Shown one piece after another: positions 54,681 through 63,933 of a stretch of 64,000 nt of DNA. The stretch's first letter is position 1; every line of letters begins with the position of its first letter. The notes below the pieces were generated by a model. It ran no database searches, had not been told where the DNA came from, and saw only the letters and a list, made by a program, of their open reading frames with translations. The translations under genes were made by a program, and so were the position numbers. The stretch covers positions 496,001 to 560,000 of the forward strand of contig JAYQNS010000004.1 in the NCBI GenBank assembly GCA_038144425.1, given 5' to 3'. This DNA comes from Salivita marina. GTDB taxonomy: Bacteria > Pseudomonadota > Gammaproteobacteria > Pseudomonadales > Azotimanducaceae.

Positions 54681-54966
54681 CAGCGACGCGTGGGGCGTTG
54701 CTTTCAGCCCAGCTCTTGGGGGGGAGGGGCTGATCAAGAGGTCAACTCAGCGGTTTCGACCGCGGCCCGAACGCCGGAGAGCCAGGGCCCTGTCTACGGA
54801 TAGTCGAGTTGCTCTCTTAAGGGTTAAGGCACCTGACTCCGTGCCTAGCCCAGACGGGATAGGGCCCGTCGCTGTCCGACAGCCGAACCCGCAAGGGTGA
54901 GAAGAAAAAATCGGTGACGGCAGCATAAAAGGGAAAGGTCGTGGGGGCCTTTCCCTTTTTTCTTTT
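54681..54966 (+). ncRNA. Structured intergenic RNA in the crcZ position (family not recognised)
   Basis: About 285 nt bounded by the sigma-54 promoter and an intrinsic terminator, with no plausible open frame. It is rich in local hairpins: GCTGA/TCAGC (54729-54751), CGGT-TTCG-ACCG with a UUCG loop (54751-54762), GAGAGC/GCTCTC (54777-54816), AGGCAC/GTGCCT (54827-54846), GACGGG/CCCGTC (54853-54870), GCTG/CAGC (54871-54883) and ACCC-GCAA-GGGT with a GNRA loop (54887-54898). Pseudomonas crcZ sits here, is driven by CbrB and sigma-54, and sequesters Hfq/Crc with several A-rich repeats. Only one A-rich stretch (54902-54910) is present here, so the mechanism may differ. Confidence 0.65.
54927..54966 (+). 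terminator. Intrinsic terminator of the crcZ-position RNA
   Basis: Twelve-base stem AAAAGGGAAAGG/CCTTTCCCTTTT with a 9-nt loop, ending in a long T-rich tract (TTTTTTCTTTT). It separates the RNA from pcnB, 93 nt downstream; TATGCT at about 55025 may be a pcnB -10 without a good -35. Confidence 0.92.
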
Positions 54967-55058
54967 CAGTCACTTACCCAGTTCGCCAATTCCACCGCGA
55001 GGGTCCGTGGACCCCCGAAGCCTGCTATGCTCTTTCTTTTACCGAGACCTTAAGCCCG

Positions 55059-56450
55059 GTGACGGATAAAGAAGGCAACCCGCGCGATCTCCCGCGGCCC
55101 CCGGCCCTTGCAAATACGCGAGCGACCGTTGTGGCCCGGCAAGACCACCCCATTTCCCGCAAGGCGATAAGCAATGGCGCCATGAAGGTGCTCTATCGCC
55201 TGCTCGGTGCGGGGCATCAGGCCTTTCTCGTCGGCGGCGGTGTTCGCGATCTCCTCTTGGGTGGCGAGCCCAAGGACTTCGATGTCGCCACCGATGCGGC
55301 GCCCGAGGTGGTGCGCGATCTCTTTAGCAATGCCCAGCTGATTGGTCGGCGCTTCAAGCTTGTTCACGTTCGCTTTGGGCGGGAAATCGTTGAAGTCGCG
55401 ACATTCCGGGCCTTAAGCGACGATGCCTCCGCCGCCCCGGTTGATGCCAGCGCCCTGCCCCGGCGCCGAGATCGGGGCAAGGACGAACCCGCTTCAGCGC
55501 TCAGCGAAGGGGGCATGATCCTCCGGGACAACGTCTACGGCACCATCGACGACGACGCCCTGCGCCGCGATTTCACCATCAATGCGCTCTATTACACCCC
55601 CGCCGATTTCGCGATCTACGACTTTGCCAACGGCCTGAGGGATCTCGAAGCCAGGCAGATTCGACTCATCGGCGACCCGGAGCACCGCTATCGGGAAGAT
55701 CCCGTGCGCATGCTCCGGGCCCTTCGCTTCGCGGCGAAATTGGACTTCGACCTGGCCCCGGAGACCGACGCCGCCATCGCCCCGGTGCGCGAGCGCCTTA
55801 TGGATGTGCCCCCAGCTCGCCTTTTCGATGAAGTGGGCAAGCTATTTCTTCACGGCCACGGCGAAAAAAGCCTCACGCTCCTGCGTCACTACGGCCTTTT
55901 TGGCCTGCTATTCCCGGAGGCGGAGGAAGCTTTCACGGAGCAGCCCACGGCCCTGGCCCTGGCGGAAGCCGCCCTAGAAAGTACCGATGCCCGGGTTCGG
56001 GAAGGTAAGCCGGTTACTCCCGCGTTTCTCCTCGCCGCTTTCCTTTGGGCGCCACTTCAACAGCGGACCCTCGAACTTCGAGACGATGGCCTTCGCCCGC
56101 TCGAAGCGCTTCAGGAAGCCATGCGGGCGCTTCTGGCCGAGCAGCAGCAGCACACCACCATTCCCCGTCGCCTCACCACCTTTATGCAGGAAACCTGGAC
56201 CCTCCAAAGCCGCCTTCAGCGAGGGGCACGACGGGCTGACAAGCTCATCGCGCATCCTCGCTTCCGCGCGGCCTATGATTTCCTCGTCCTGCGGGAGTCG
56301 GTGGGCGAGGCTACGGATGACATGGGTGCATGGTGGACCACTTATCAGGAGGACCACGGAACCCCGGTCCCCAGTCACGCGCCCCGGGAAGAACGGCGGC
56401 CCCGCCGACGACGCCGACACCGCCGTTCCGCGAGCCTCCAAGCCCCGTGA
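55059..56450 (+). CDS. pcnB: Poly(A) polymerase I
   Basis: Adds 3' poly(A) tails that promote RNA decay. 463 residues from a GTG start. Class II nucleotidyltransferase head: FLVGGGVRDLLLGGEPKDFD with the metal-binding Asp pair. Then the ALRFAAKLDFDLAPET helical region and a very basic tail (RREERRPRRRRRHRR-like, near 440-458). PAP I rather than CCA enzyme is favoured by the N-terminal extension, basic tail and neighbourhood. It overlaps the next gene by GTGA. Confidence 0.93.
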   Translation: MTDKEGNPRDLPRPPALANTRATVVARQDHPISRKAISNGAMKVLYRLLGAGHQAFLVGGGVRDLLLGGEPKDFDVATDAAPEVVRDLFSNAQLIGRRFKLVHVRFGREIVEVATFRALSDDASAAPVDASALPRRRDRGKDEPASALSEGGMILRDNVYGTIDDDALRRDFTINALYYTPADFAIYDFANGLRDLEARQIRLIGDPEHRYREDPVRMLRALRFAAKLDFDLAPETDAAIAPVRERLMDVPPARLFDEVGKLFLHGHGEKSLTLLRHYGLFGLLFPEAEEAFTEQPTALALAEAALESTDARVREGKPVTPAFLLAAFLWAPLQQRTLELRDDGLRPLEALQEAMRALLAEQQQHTTIPRRLTTFMQETWTLQSRLQRGARRADKLIAHPRFRAAYDFLVLRESVGEATDDMGAWWTTYQEDHGTPVPSHAPREERRPRRRRRHRRSASLQAP

Positions 56451-57097
56451 GCGCTGGAGTTCCGCAGCGCATCGCCGTGGAAGGCCCCATCGGCGTGGGC
56501 AAGACCAGCCTCGCTCAGCGCCTCGGGGACGCTCTGGGCTACGCCTTGCTGCTAGAAAAGGCTGAAGAGAACCCCTTTCTAGAGCGCTTCTACCAGGATC
56601 AGCGCGGCCATGCGTTGCCCACGCAACTGCATTTTCTCCTTCAGCGGGCGCAGCAGCTCCAGGCCCTGGCCACCGATGATCTCTTCACCCCGGGGCATAT
56701 TGCGGACTACCTCATGGCGAAGGATCGGCTCTTCGCCGAACTTACGCTTGACGACGCTGAGCTTGATCTCTATCAGGCTGTCTATGACCGTCTCACCCTG
56801 GAGGCGCCAAAGCCCGACCTGGTAATCTATCTCCAGGCGCCCCTCCCCGTGCTCCAGAACCGCATCGCGCTCCGAGGGCGCGCCATGGAGCGCGGCCTGG
56901 ACGACGCCTACCTAGAATCCCTAAGCGAGGCTTACGCACGCTTTTTCCACTTCTACGACGAAGCCCCGCTGCTTATTGTCAACGCCGCGGAGCTCGATTG
57001 GGTTCACAACGATGATCACTTTGATGCCCTACTGACCCGGATCAAGGGTCCGCTCAGCGCTCGGCAGTACTTTAACCCCCACCCCAGCCTGCTTTAG
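56447..57097 (+). CDS. Deoxynucleoside kinase
   Basis: 216-residue dNK/dGK-type salvage kinase starting at a GTG that overlaps the pcnB stop. P-loop GPIGVGKTSLAQRL (13-26), LLLEKAEENPFLERFY with the catalytic Glu, MAKDRLFAELTL in the DRS-like position, and the lid RGRAMERGLDD. In Pseudomonas this slot after pcnB holds folK; no HPPK gene is present here. The exact nucleoside preference is unknown. Confidence 0.87.
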   Translation: MSAGVPQRIAVEGPIGVGKTSLAQRLGDALGYALLLEKAEENPFLERFYQDQRGHALPTQLHFLLQRAQQLQALATDDLFTPGHIADYLMAKDRLFAELTLDDAELDLYQAVYDRLTLEAPKPDLVIYLQAPLPVLQNRIALRGRAMERGLDDAYLESLSEAYARFFHFYDEAPLLIVNAAELDWVHNDDHFDALLTRIKGPLSARQYFNPHPSLL

Positions 57098-57118
57098 TTC
57101 ACCTCCACAGGAGTCCCC

Positions 57119-57491
57119 ATGAGCAGCCAAACGGACGTTCGGCGCGTCACCCTCACGACGCTCCAAAAAATGAAGCACCGGGGCGAGAAGTTCGCCGCCC
57201 TTACCGCCTACGACGCCTGCTTCGTGGAGATGCTTTTAAGCTCCGGCGCTCCACCGGGCCCTCCGGACCCTTGCGGAAAGCCCCGGGGGCGCCTGGCTCG
57301 AACGCTGCGAACGGGCGCGCCAAGCCCTTGAGGCTCAGAGCTTCGTCGTGGACTATCTCACCGTGCGCCGCCAGGCCGACTTGGCCCCTGCGGAGGCCGG
57401 CGACTCGGCGCTTATTGCTCTGGTGGCGGCAAAACTGGGCCGCACACGCCTGATCGATAACCTGTGCTTCACTCGCAAGGACGCCCCATGA
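57119..57491 (+). pseudogene. panB'-'panC deletion remnant
   Basis: The first 43 or so codons are ketopantoate hydroxymethyltransferase PanB: VTLTTLQKMKHRGEKFAALT, then YDACFVEMLLSSGA, where GVDVLLVGDS should follow. Instead, from about 57249 and in the next frame, the sequence encodes the last 80 or so residues of pantothenate synthetase PanC: ALRTLAESPGGAWLERCERA, then SFVVDYLTVRRQADLAPAEA and KLGRTRLIDNL, ending at a TGA overlapping the pgi ATG. Most of panB and panC, about 1.3 kb, is missing, so neither enzyme can be made. A true deletion or an assembly collapse are the two explanations. Confidence 0.88.
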
Positions 57492-59113
57492 CGGACGCCA
57501 GCCTCGAAACTCTCCGCAGCGGTACCGCTGCACTTCCGAACCTCCGGGAGCTACTCGAAGACCCGGCTCGCCTCACCGCCCTCCATTGCGAGGGTGCGGG
57601 CATCACCGCCGATTTCTCCCGACAACGGGTGCGCCTCGAAGACCGGGACGCCCTCCTTGCCTACGCGGCCGAGCGGGGCCTAACCCAGGGTGCGGAGCAA
57701 CTCTTTGGGCCGAACCGCCTGAACCCTACGGAGGGGCGCGCGGTGCTCCATACGGCACTGCGCCGCGCGCCAGAGGCGACGCCTCTGGTGCTCGACGGCG
57801 TAGATATCTCCGCGGCCATTGCCGAAGCCCTGCGTCGCATGGGCCGCATCGCCGAGGATCTCCGAAGCGGCCGCTGGCGCGGTGCCACCGGCGCAGCCAT
57901 CACGGATGTGGTGCATATCGGCATTGGGGGCAGCTTTTTAGGGCCCGCCCTGGCCTGCGAGGCGCTCGGACCCAGCACAGGACCGCGGCTGCATTTCCTT
58001 GCCAACGTCGACGGAGTTGCCGCGCAACGCACCCTGGCGGGCCTGAACCCCACGCGCACCGTGATCATCGTGGCGTCGAAATCCTTCAGCACCCTGGAAA
58101 CTCAGGTGAACGCCCGTACCGTGCGACGCTGGTTTTTGACCCGAGGCCTCAGCGAAGGCGACCTGAAGCACCACTGCCTCGCCATCACCACCCAACTCGA
58201 TGCGGCTGCGGCCTTTGGCATTCCACCGGAGCAGTGCCTGCCCCTCTGGGATTGGGTCGGGGGTCGGTTCTCCCTCTGGTCCCCCATGGGCCTTCCGGTC
58301 GCCATTGCCCAGGGCATGAAGACCTTTGAAGCGCTGCTTGCCGGCGCTCGGGCCATGGATGAGCACTTTCGAACGGCGGATGGGGCACAGAACCTGCCCC
58401 TACTCCTATCCCTCTTCGAATTTTGGAATCAGAACGTGCTGGGCACCCAGTCCCACGCCTTCCTGCCCTACGCCGATGCCCTGACCCAGCTGCCGGCCTA
58501 TCTCCAGCAGCTTGAGATGGAAAGTAACGGGAAGTCGGTCACGGTGGAGGGGCGGCCCGTACCCGAGGCGACGGGGACCATCCTCTGGGGAACCGTGGGC
58601 ACGAATGGGCAGCACGCCACGCACCAGCTGCTCCATCAGGGCACCCAGCCGTTCAGTGCCACCTTTGTGTTCCCACGCCAAGGGGCGCCAGGGCTCGAGG
58701 ACCATCACCGGTGGCTTCGGGCCCACTGCATCGCTCAGGCGGAGGCCTTCGCCCGGGGGCTGACCGAGGCCGAAATCCGCGCGAGCCTGACCGAAGCTGG
58801 CGTCGAGCCCGAAGAGGCCAAGCGTCTCGCCCCCCACAAGCGGCTCCCCGGCAATCATCCGTCGAGCCTGCTCATCATGGATCAGGTAGATGCGCACAGC
58901 CTGGGAGCACTGCTGTCTCTGCACGAGCACAAGGTGTTTTGCCACGGTATGCTTTGGGGCATTAATTCTTTCGATCAGTGGGGCGTGGAATTCGGCAAAG
59001 TGCTGGGAGATACGCTCTATGCCGCGCAGGCCCCGCAGGGCGACGTCCCAGCGCTCAGCGCAAGCGCCGAGGCGAGCCTTCGCGCGACCCTCACCACTGA
59101 CGGGAAGCCATAA
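57488..59113 (+). CDS. pgi: Glucose-6-phosphate isomerase
   Basis: Interconverts glucose-6-P and fructose-6-P. 541 residues from MTDASLETLRSGTAALPNLR, whose ATG overlaps the panC TGA. Signatures: GIGGSFLGPALACEAL, VASKSFSTLETQVNA, the active-site MESNGKSV, and HEHKVFCHGMLWGINSFDQW near the end. It follows the pan genes, as in Pseudomonas. Confidence 0.95.
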   Translation: MTDASLETLRSGTAALPNLRELLEDPARLTALHCEGAGITADFSRQRVRLEDRDALLAYAAERGLTQGAEQLFGPNRLNPTEGRAVLHTALRRAPEATPLVLDGVDISAAIAEALRRMGRIAEDLRSGRWRGATGAAITDVVHIGIGGSFLGPALACEALGPSTGPRLHFLANVDGVAAQRTLAGLNPTRTVIIVASKSFSTLETQVNARTVRRWFLTRGLSEGDLKHHCLAITTQLDAAAAFGIPPEQCLPLWDWVGGRFSLWSPMGLPVAIAQGMKTFEALLAGARAMDEHFRTADGAQNLPLLLSLFEFWNQNVLGTQSHAFLPYADALTQLPAYLQQLEMESNGKSVTVEGRPVPEATGTILWGTVGTNGQHATHQLLHQGTQPFSATFVFPRQGAPGLEDHHRWLRAHCIAQAEAFARGLTEAEIRASLTEAGVEPEEAKRLAPHKRLPGNHPSSLLIMDQVDAHSLGALLSLHEHKVFCHGMLWGINSFDQWGVEFGKVLGDTLYAAQAPQGDVPALSASAEASLRATLTTDGKP

Positions 59114-59139
59114 CAGTCCAAACCGGAGGGGGAGAAGTC

Positions 59140-61098
59140 ATGTCCGAGGCGCAGCGTTACCCCGTGCCCGCCGACCGGGCCGCCACGGCGCAAATCAACG
59201 CCGAACGCTATGAGGCCATGTACGCTGAATCGATCGAAGACCCAGAGGGCTTCTTCGATCGGCAAGCGCGAAGCCAACTCACCTGGATGAGCGATCAGTG
59301 GGATCGGGTGTCTGAGGTGAACATGGCTCGAGGCGAAGTGAAGTGGTTCGCCGGCGGCACCTTGAACGCCTGCGTGAACTGCATCGACCGGCACCTTCCG
59401 GAACGGGCATCGCAAACGGCAATCCTCTGGGAAGGAGACAACCCCGAAGACAGCCGAGCCATCTCCTATCAGGAGGCCTACGAGGCCATCTGCCAGCTCG
59501 CCAACGCTTTAAAAACCCGGGGCGTTAAGAAGGGGGATCGGGTCTGCATCTACATGCCCATGATTCCCGAAGCGGCCTACGCCATGCTGGCCTGCGCCCG
59601 CATCGGCGCAATTCACTCCGTGGTTTTTGGAGGCTTTTCCCCCCAGTCCCTACAGGATCGCATTCTCGACGCGGACTGCGAGGTGGTGATCACCGCGGAT
59701 GAAGGGGTGCGCGGTGGCAAGCGCATCCCTCTAAAGGCCAATGTCGAAGCCGCCCTGGAGAAATGCCCCAACGTGCATACGGTGCTCACAGTGCAGCGCA
59801 CCGGCGCGGAGGTTCCCTGGCAGGCCCCGCGAGATGTTTGGTACCACGAAGCCACCGGCGCTGAAGCAAAAGACTGCCCACCGGAACCCATGGATGCGGA
59901 GGATCCGCTCTTCATCCTTTACACCTCCGGCTCCACGGGAAAACCCAAGGGAGTGCTCCACACCACCGGGGGCTACCTGCTCATGGCGGCCATGACTTTC
60001 CGCTACGTCTTTGACTATCGGGAGGGGGAAATCTACTGGTGCACCGCCGACGTGGGCTGGATTACGGGGCACAGCTATATCGTCTACGGCCCCCTGGCAA
60101 ACGGGGCCACCACCCTGATGTTCGAGGGGGTGCCCACCTGGCCCGATGCCGGACGCGCTTGGGAAGTCATCGACAAGCACCAGGTGGCCATCTTCTACAC
60201 CGCGCCCACCATGATTCGCCAGGTCATGGGCGAAGGGGACCGCTTCGTCACCCGGAGCAACCGCCGGTCCTTGCGCCTTCTGGGATCGGTCGGCGAACCG
60301 ATTAACCCGGAAGCTTGGAATTGGTATTACACCGTGGTGGGCGAGCAGCGCTGCCCCATCGTCGATACCTGGTGGCAGACGGAAACGGGCGCAGTCCTGA
60401 TTACGCCCCTTCCCGGCGCGACGACCCTAAAGCCTGGCTCGGCAACCCGACCCTTCTTCGGAGTGCGCCCCGCGCTCATGGACGCCGAGGGAAAGCGCCT
60501 GCCCGACGAAGGCGCCGCTGCTGGGAACCTGGTCATCGAAAGCAGTTGGCCCAGCCAAATTCGTACCGTTTATGGCGATCACCAACGGGTGGTCGATACG
60601 TACTACAGCACTTACCCCGGAGTCTATTTCACCGGCGACGGCGCTCGCCGGGACGAGGATGGAGATTACTGGATTACGGGGCGCGTGGATGACGTGATCA
60701 ACGTCTCCGGCCATCGCATTGGCACCGCAGAGGTAGAGAGTGCACTCGTGCTCCACCCCGCCGTCGCAGAGGCTGCCGTGGTGGGCTTCGACCACGATGT
60801 AAAGGGCCAAGCGATCTACGCCTACGTGACCCTCATGGTCGACGCGGACAAAACCACAGAAGCCCTTTCTACGCTGGAAGCGGCCCTGGTGAATCTGGTC
60901 CGCCAAGAGATCGGCCCTTTCGCAAAGCCCGAGGTGATCCAATGGGCACCGGGGCTGCCGAAAACGCGCTCGGGCAAGATCATGCGCCGAATCCTTCGGA
61001 AGATCGCCGCAAACGAAATCGACGCCCTTGGTGACACCAGCACCCTCGCGGACCCCAGCGTGGTGGATGCCCTCGTCCGCGAACGCGCCTATCAATAA
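59140..61098 (+). CDS. acsA: Acetyl-CoA synthetase (AMP-forming)
   Basis: Activates acetate to acetyl-CoA. 652 residues with a strong GGAGGGGGAG site before the ATG. P-loop YTSGSTGKPKGVLHTTGGYL, WWQTETGAVLI, GRVDDVINVSGHRIGTAEVE. The C-terminal catalytic lysine at 613 in RSGKIMRRILR is the site of acetylation control in homologues. In Pseudomonas acs genes respond to the CbrAB/sigma-54 region; I see no sigma-54 site directly upstream here. Confidence 0.97.
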   Translation: MSEAQRYPVPADRAATAQINAERYEAMYAESIEDPEGFFDRQARSQLTWMSDQWDRVSEVNMARGEVKWFAGGTLNACVNCIDRHLPERASQTAILWEGDNPEDSRAISYQEAYEAICQLANALKTRGVKKGDRVCIYMPMIPEAAYAMLACARIGAIHSVVFGGFSPQSLQDRILDADCEVVITADEGVRGGKRIPLKANVEAALEKCPNVHTVLTVQRTGAEVPWQAPRDVWYHEATGAEAKDCPPEPMDAEDPLFILYTSGSTGKPKGVLHTTGGYLLMAAMTFRYVFDYREGEIYWCTADVGWITGHSYIVYGPLANGATTLMFEGVPTWPDAGRAWEVIDKHQVAIFYTAPTMIRQVMGEGDRFVTRSNRRSLRLLGSVGEPINPEAWNWYYTVVGEQRCPIVDTWWQTETGAVLITPLPGATTLKPGSATRPFFGVRPALMDAEGKRLPDEGAAAGNLVIESSWPSQIRTVYGDHQRVVDTYYSTYPGVYFTGDGARRDEDGDYWITGRVDDVINVSGHRIGTAEVESALVLHPAVAEAAVVGFDHDVKGQAIYAYVTLMVDADKTTEALSTLEAALVNLVRQEIGPFAKPEVIQWAPGLPKTRSGKIMRRILRKIAANEIDALGDTSTLADPSVVDALVRERAYQ

Positions 61099-61129
61099 CT
61101 GGGCTAGGCCCCTCGGGAGAACTTCGTAG

Positions 61130-62833
61130 ATGAACCTTCGGAAAACGCTGCGCCGCGGTCTGCTGTGGCTTTTGACCCTCACCCTCAGCCAGCTGGCGCT
61201 TGCGGTCAACGGCCCCCAGTACGCCAGCCATGGCATGGTGGTCTCGCAAAATGCGCTAGCGTCAGAGGTAGGCACGCAGGTCCTCCGAGAGGGCGGCAAC
61301 GCTATTGATGCTGCCGTAGCCACAGGCTTTGCCCTGGCCGTGACCCATCCCACGGCCGGAAACATCGGCGGCGGCGGGTTCCTCGTCCATCGTCCGGCAG
61401 AAGGTGACGCCCAAACCTATGACTTCCGGGAAACGGCGCCGGCGGGGGCCCATCCGGAGATGTGGCTGGACGAAGCGGGGAACTACGACCGGGAAAAGCA
61501 CCATTCAAGCCACCTAGCCGTGGGGGTGCCGGGCACCGTGGCAGGTCTGTATCTGGCTTGGGAGGACGGTGGCTCCCTACCCTGGGCGCGCCTCGTCGCT
61601 CCGGCCATTGCCCTGGCCCGGGACGGCTTCGTTGTCACCCACGGCCTCGCCCGCTCCCTGAGCACTGGGGGCCTGCGACGCTTTAAGCCCTACCCTGCCT
61701 CCGTCGCCCAGTTCACCAAGAACGGCACGCCCTATGAAGCCGGAGACCGGCTCGTGCAGAGCGATTTGGCGGCCACCCTGGAGCGCATCGCCGAAGCCGG
61801 CCCGAAGGGCTTTTACGAAGGAGAAACGGCGGATCTGCTCGTGAAGGAGATGGCCGCCAACGGCGGGATCATCACCCATGACGATCTGAAGGCCTACGCG
61901 GCCGTGCGCCGCGCCCCGATCCTCGGCACCTACCGGGGCTACGACATTATCAGCATGCCGCCTCCCAGCTCCGGCGGCGTCACCATGGTGCAAATGCTGA
62001 ACGTCCTCGAAGGCTACGATCTCGCCGCCTCGGGCTTTGGCTCGGCCCGGACTCTGCACCTCATGGCTGAAGCGATGCGCCGGGCCTATGCCAACCGGGC
62101 CCGCTATCTGGGCGACCCGGACTTCAACCCAGACATGCCCATCGCAGATCTTCTCTCGAAGGCGTACGCCACACGTGTTCGCGATTCTATTGATCGAAAC
62201 GCCGCCTCCCCATCCGATCCCAGCCGCTTCAGCTGGGGCTATGAAAGCCCGGAAACCACCCACTTCTCCGTAGTGGATGGGGCGCGCAACGCGGTCTCCG
62301 TAACCTATACGCTAGAGTACGGCTACGGCTCGGGGATCGTGGTTCCCGGCGCCGGCTTCCTTTTGAATAATGAAATGGGGGACTTCAACGCCAAGCCCGG
62401 GCTAACGGATACCCAAGGCCTCATTGGCACGGCGCCGAACCTAGCGGAGCCGGGCAAGCGTATGTTGTCGAGCATGTCGCCCACCATCGTTGCGAAGGAT
62501 GGCGCGCTGTTCATGGTCACCGGCTCTCCCGGCGGCCGCACCATCATCAATACAACCCTGCAAACCATCCTGAACGTCGTCGACCACGGCATGAATGCTC
62601 AGGCAGCGGTGGACGCGGGCCGTATTCACCACCAGTGGCTACCAGACCGCATCAGCTATGAGGCGCAGCTGTTCTCTCCAGACACGGTGAAGCTCCTCGA
62701 GGGGATGGGACACAAAACGCGCGCCCAGAGCCGCCAGGGGGTCGCAGAGGTCATCGTCGTTAACCCAGAAACGGGTGTGCTTGAGGGTGGCGTCGACGGT
62801 CGGGCCCCAGACGGCGGCGCCGCTGGCTATTAG
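61130..62833 (+). CDS. ggt: Gamma-glutamyltranspeptidase
   Basis: Periplasmic Ntn hydrolase that cleaves glutathione and transfers gamma-glutamyl groups. 567 residues. An N-terminal signal peptide (RRGLLWLLTLTLSQLALA) is visible. The autoprocessing nucleophile is Thr376 at ETTHFSVVDG, giving large and small subunits; the oxyanion SSMSPTIV and GSPGGRTIINT follow. Its stop codon overlaps the convergent ykvI-like stop by 4 nt. Confidence 0.95.
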   Translation: MNLRKTLRRGLLWLLTLTLSQLALAVNGPQYASHGMVVSQNALASEVGTQVLREGGNAIDAAVATGFALAVTHPTAGNIGGGGFLVHRPAEGDAQTYDFRETAPAGAHPEMWLDEAGNYDREKHHSSHLAVGVPGTVAGLYLAWEDGGSLPWARLVAPAIALARDGFVVTHGLARSLSTGGLRRFKPYPASVAQFTKNGTPYEAGDRLVQSDLAATLERIAEAGPKGFYEGETADLLVKEMAANGGIITHDDLKAYAAVRRAPILGTYRGYDIISMPPPSSGGVTMVQMLNVLEGYDLAASGFGSARTLHLMAEAMRRAYANRARYLGDPDFNPDMPIADLLSKAYATRVRDSIDRNAASPSDPSRFSWGYESPETTHFSVVDGARNAVSVTYTLEYGYGSGIVVPGAGFLLNNEMGDFNAKPGLTDTQGLIGTAPNLAEPGKRMLSSMSPTIVAKDGALFMVTGSPGGRTIINTTLQTILNVVDHGMNAQAAVDAGRIHHQWLPDRISYEAQLFSPDTVKLLEGMGHKTRAQSRQGVAEVIVVNPETGVLEGGVDGRAPDGGAAGY

Positions 62834-63933
62834 CTCAGATTCTCGGGGGTTTCGGGCGACCGCCAGCGGCGGAGCCCCCAGACCAGCACGGGCAGGATGT
62901 AAACTAGAATGAAGCCCCAGGCGAGGGTCCCATAGCCCTCGCCGATGAGCGCCACCACCCCCAGCTGACCCAGCACCGCCGCCGCCGCCAGCAGTACCAA
63001 GGCCATGGCCCCGTGACCCCAGGGAGAAAAGGGGGCGCCCTGGCGCTCCTCACGCCACCGGTCCATTCGCTCTATAAGCCCCTGCAAATCCCCCAGGGCG
63101 GTCTCGAGGAAAGTCCCCAAAAGCACTACGGAGAGGCAAAGGGTCAGAAGGGGCGCCGCGAGCACGTCGAGCAGGGCGAAGAGGGGCAGGGCTACACCGT
63201 CGTACACCCTGGGCCCGAGAGCAAGAAAGCAAAGATGAAGGGCCACGGCCGGCAAAATAGCCAGCACACCTCCTAGCGCCCCAGCGATGGCCGTATCCCG
63301 CTTTGAGCGCAGCGCTCGCGCCGCAAAGAGCACCACGGGCACGGCCGTGACGTTATAGCCCACGTAGCGCAGGGCGCTAAGCACCCAGCCTACGCCGTCC
63401 CCGGGGGTTTTGAAGGCGGACCCTAGGTTTTCCCCAAAGCGCACCCACACCACAGTGAGCAAGGCACCGAAGGCCGCGTAGAGCACAAAGCTCCAGAGGG
63501 TGAGGAGCCGCATGACCCAGGTCCGGCCGAAGAGAAGCAGGCTCACGGTCACCGCCACAAAGAGCATGGCAGACAGCACAGGGCTAAGGTCTGGTAAAAG
63601 GCGCAGCAGCATGCCCTGGCTGGCAGCGCTGATCACCCCCAGGACTAGCATTATTAGGAGCAGTAACAGCACCTCATAGCTCATCCAGAACCGACCGAGC
63701 AGCGCTTTGAAGAACGTGCGGTAGTCATAGGCGCCAGCACGGCGGGCAAGCTCAAGGGAAAGGGCGAAGACCACAGCGATACCCACCCCTGCCAGGGCAA
63801 GCCCAAGGAGTCCAGGACCAGCACCGAAACGCGTAAAGTACTCCACCACCTCCCGGCCCGTGCCGTAGCCACCGCCGATCATGACGGACTGAAGCACTGC
63901 CCCAGGAATTAGAAGACGTTGTAAATTGCGCAC
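62830..63933 (-). CDS. YkvI-like LeuT-fold membrane protein
   Basis: 367-residue integral inner-membrane protein with about ten hydrophobic segments. The first helix carries MIGGGYGTGREVVEYFTRFG, the broken-helix motif of the YkvI family (COG3949), an uncharacterised branch of the LeuT-fold transporters. Substrate unknown; its neighbour ggt releases amino acids and Cys-Gly, so amino-acid uptake or export is a guess. The remaining 67 bases to the window end hold no further gene. Confidence 0.75.
   Translation of the reverse strand: MRNLQRLLIPGAVLQSVMIGGGYGTGREVVEYFTRFGAGPGLLGLALAGVGIAVVFALSLELARRAGAYDYRTFFKALLGRFWMSYEVLLLLLIMLVLGVISAASQGMLLRLLPDLSPVLSAMLFVAVTVSLLLFGRTWVMRLLTLWSFVLYAAFGALLTVVWVRFGENLGSAFKTPGDGVGWVLSALRYVGYNVTAVPVVLFAARALRSKRDTAIAGALGGVLAILPAVALHLCFLALGPRVYDGVALPLFALLDVLAAPLLTLCLSVVLLGTFLETALGDLQGLIERMDRWREERQGAPFSPWGHGAMALVLLAAAAVLGQLGVVALIGEGYGTLAWGFILVYILPVLVWGLRRWRSPETPENLS

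Noticed and set aside
54727..54966. Resemblance of GGGGCTGA near the RNA start to the 5' end of tmRNA; also considered 6S RNA and RNase P RNA
   Set aside because: None of the further tmRNA landmarks (GGATTCGACG, tag frame, TTCAA arm, CCA end) are present, and the conserved cores of 6S and RNase P RNA are absent.
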